64,000 nt of DNA from Palleronia pelagia (lineage in GTDB: Bacteria > Pseudomonadota > Alphaproteobacteria > Rhodobacterales > Rhodobacteraceae), in contig NZ_FOCM01000002.1 in NCBI RefSeq assembly GCF_900110115.1, positions 1 through 64,000 of the forward strand, read 5' to 3'. Shown one piece after another: positions 63,773 through 64,000 of this stretch (its first letter is position 1; every line of letters starts with the position of its first letter). Under the pieces are notes generated by a model. The model was not told the origin of the DNA and did no database searches. It was given only the letters and a program-made list of their open reading frames with translations. A program made the position numbers and the translations under genes.

Positions 63773-64000
63773 CTTCACGACGTCCGACGGGCTGCGGCTG
63801 CACTATTCCGACAGGGGCGAAGGTCAGCCGATCCTCTGCCTGTCGGGACTGACCCGCAATTCCACCGATTTCGACTACGTCGCGCCGCACCTGGACGGCG
63901 CGCGGGTGATCGCGCTGGATTACCGCGGCCGGGGACTGTCGGACTGGGCCGCGCCGGAGACCTATACCGTCCCGCTCGAGGCGCGCGACGCGCTGGAACT
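63765..64000 (+). CDS. Alpha/beta-fold hydrolase (3' part outside the window)
   Basis: 78 residues visible, starting MPDFTTSDGLRLHYSDRGEGQPILCLSGLTRNSTDFDYVAPHL, then RVIALDYRGRGLSDWAAPETYTV. This is the standard alpha/beta-hydrolase N-terminal pattern with the oxyanion-hole region. The nucleophile elbow lies past the end. The start overlaps the dehalogenase stop by 8 bases, so they are co-transcribed. Confidence 0.85.
   Translation, partial: MPDFTTSDGLRLHYSDRGEGQPILCLSGLTRNSTDFDYVAPHLDGARVIALDYRGRGLSDWAAPETYTVPLEARDALE

Overview
This is chromosomal DNA of a high-GC alphaproteobacterium, most likely a member of the Rhodobacterales (Roseobacter group). The evidence is the chvI-chvG-hprK-IIA-HPr block beside pckA, a methylsuccinyl-CoA dehydrogenase of the ethylmalonyl-CoA pathway, irr next to fabA-fabB-fabI, a TrcR (DUF1013) protein, small Rhodobacteraceae-type hypothetical families, and a SAM/SAH riboswitch in front of metK, a class described from Rhodobacterales. 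I see no phage, transposase, CRISPR array, rRNA or tRNA. The window is ordinary, densely packed core genome with many 1-16 bp gene overlaps. It begins inside tuf and ends inside an alpha/beta hydrolase gene.

Layout. 1-5.1 kb: tuf, a lipoprotein, parC, an SH3 protein and an SDR. 5.2-9.8 kb: a small membrane protein, a PduO-type cobalamin adenosyltransferase, etfBA, a DUF6473-like protein and 3-hydroxybutyryl-CoA dehydrogenase. 9.8-16.4 kb: an acyltransferase, HPr, an EIIA, a short HPr kinase and ChvG/ChvI, divergent from pckA; the divergent promoter region holds several palindromes. 16.5-19.6 kb: a TauE/SafE exporter, mcd and a META-domain lipoprotein. 19.6-26.1 kb: a recO-DUF1491-era / DMT-rnc-lepB / deaminase / acpS series interrupted by bciA, a bacteriochlorophyll gene. 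26.1-28.75 kb: a tungstate ABC transporter. 28.9-36.9 kb: a cellulose operon (bcsN-A-B-Z plus a helical-repeat protein). 37.2-41.3 kb: trcR, then RNase T2, a short AMP-forming ligase and an atypical thiolase. 41.4-48.1 kb: a cobalamin ring operon (cbiX-cobH-cobL-cobI-cbiG/cobJ-cobM). 48.4-57.2 kb: a GST-like reductase, metK with its riboswitch, lnt-corC-ybeY-phoH, a paired OmpA protein and lipoprotein, and miaB. 57.3-64 kb: a glycosyltransferase-like gene, irr, fabA-fabB-fabI, an FKBP, a serine hydrolase, a haloacid dehalogenase and a hydrolase.

How the genes fit together. Mcd, ETF, 3-hydroxybutyryl-CoA dehydrogenase and the B12 genes are consistent with carbon assimilation by the ethylmalonyl-CoA route, which uses B12-dependent mutases. 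ChvG/ChvI, the incomplete PTS and PckA form the usual alphaproteobacterial carbon-status node. bciA suggests a phototroph or a lineage descended from one.

The observations most worth checking are: (1) a 23-bp dispersed repeat that occupies every one of the three gaps in the otherwise overlapping cob operon, and a fourth gap elsewhere where it supplies a start codon; (2) a ligase-thiolase pair in which the thiolase has lost its second catalytic cysteine and the usual NEAF asparagine; (3) a 34-residue cysteine/histidine motif shared by the adjacent OmpA and lipoprotein genes; (4) an identical 11-mer upstream of etfBA and mcd; (5) a pair of palindromes about four helical turns apart upstream of pckA.
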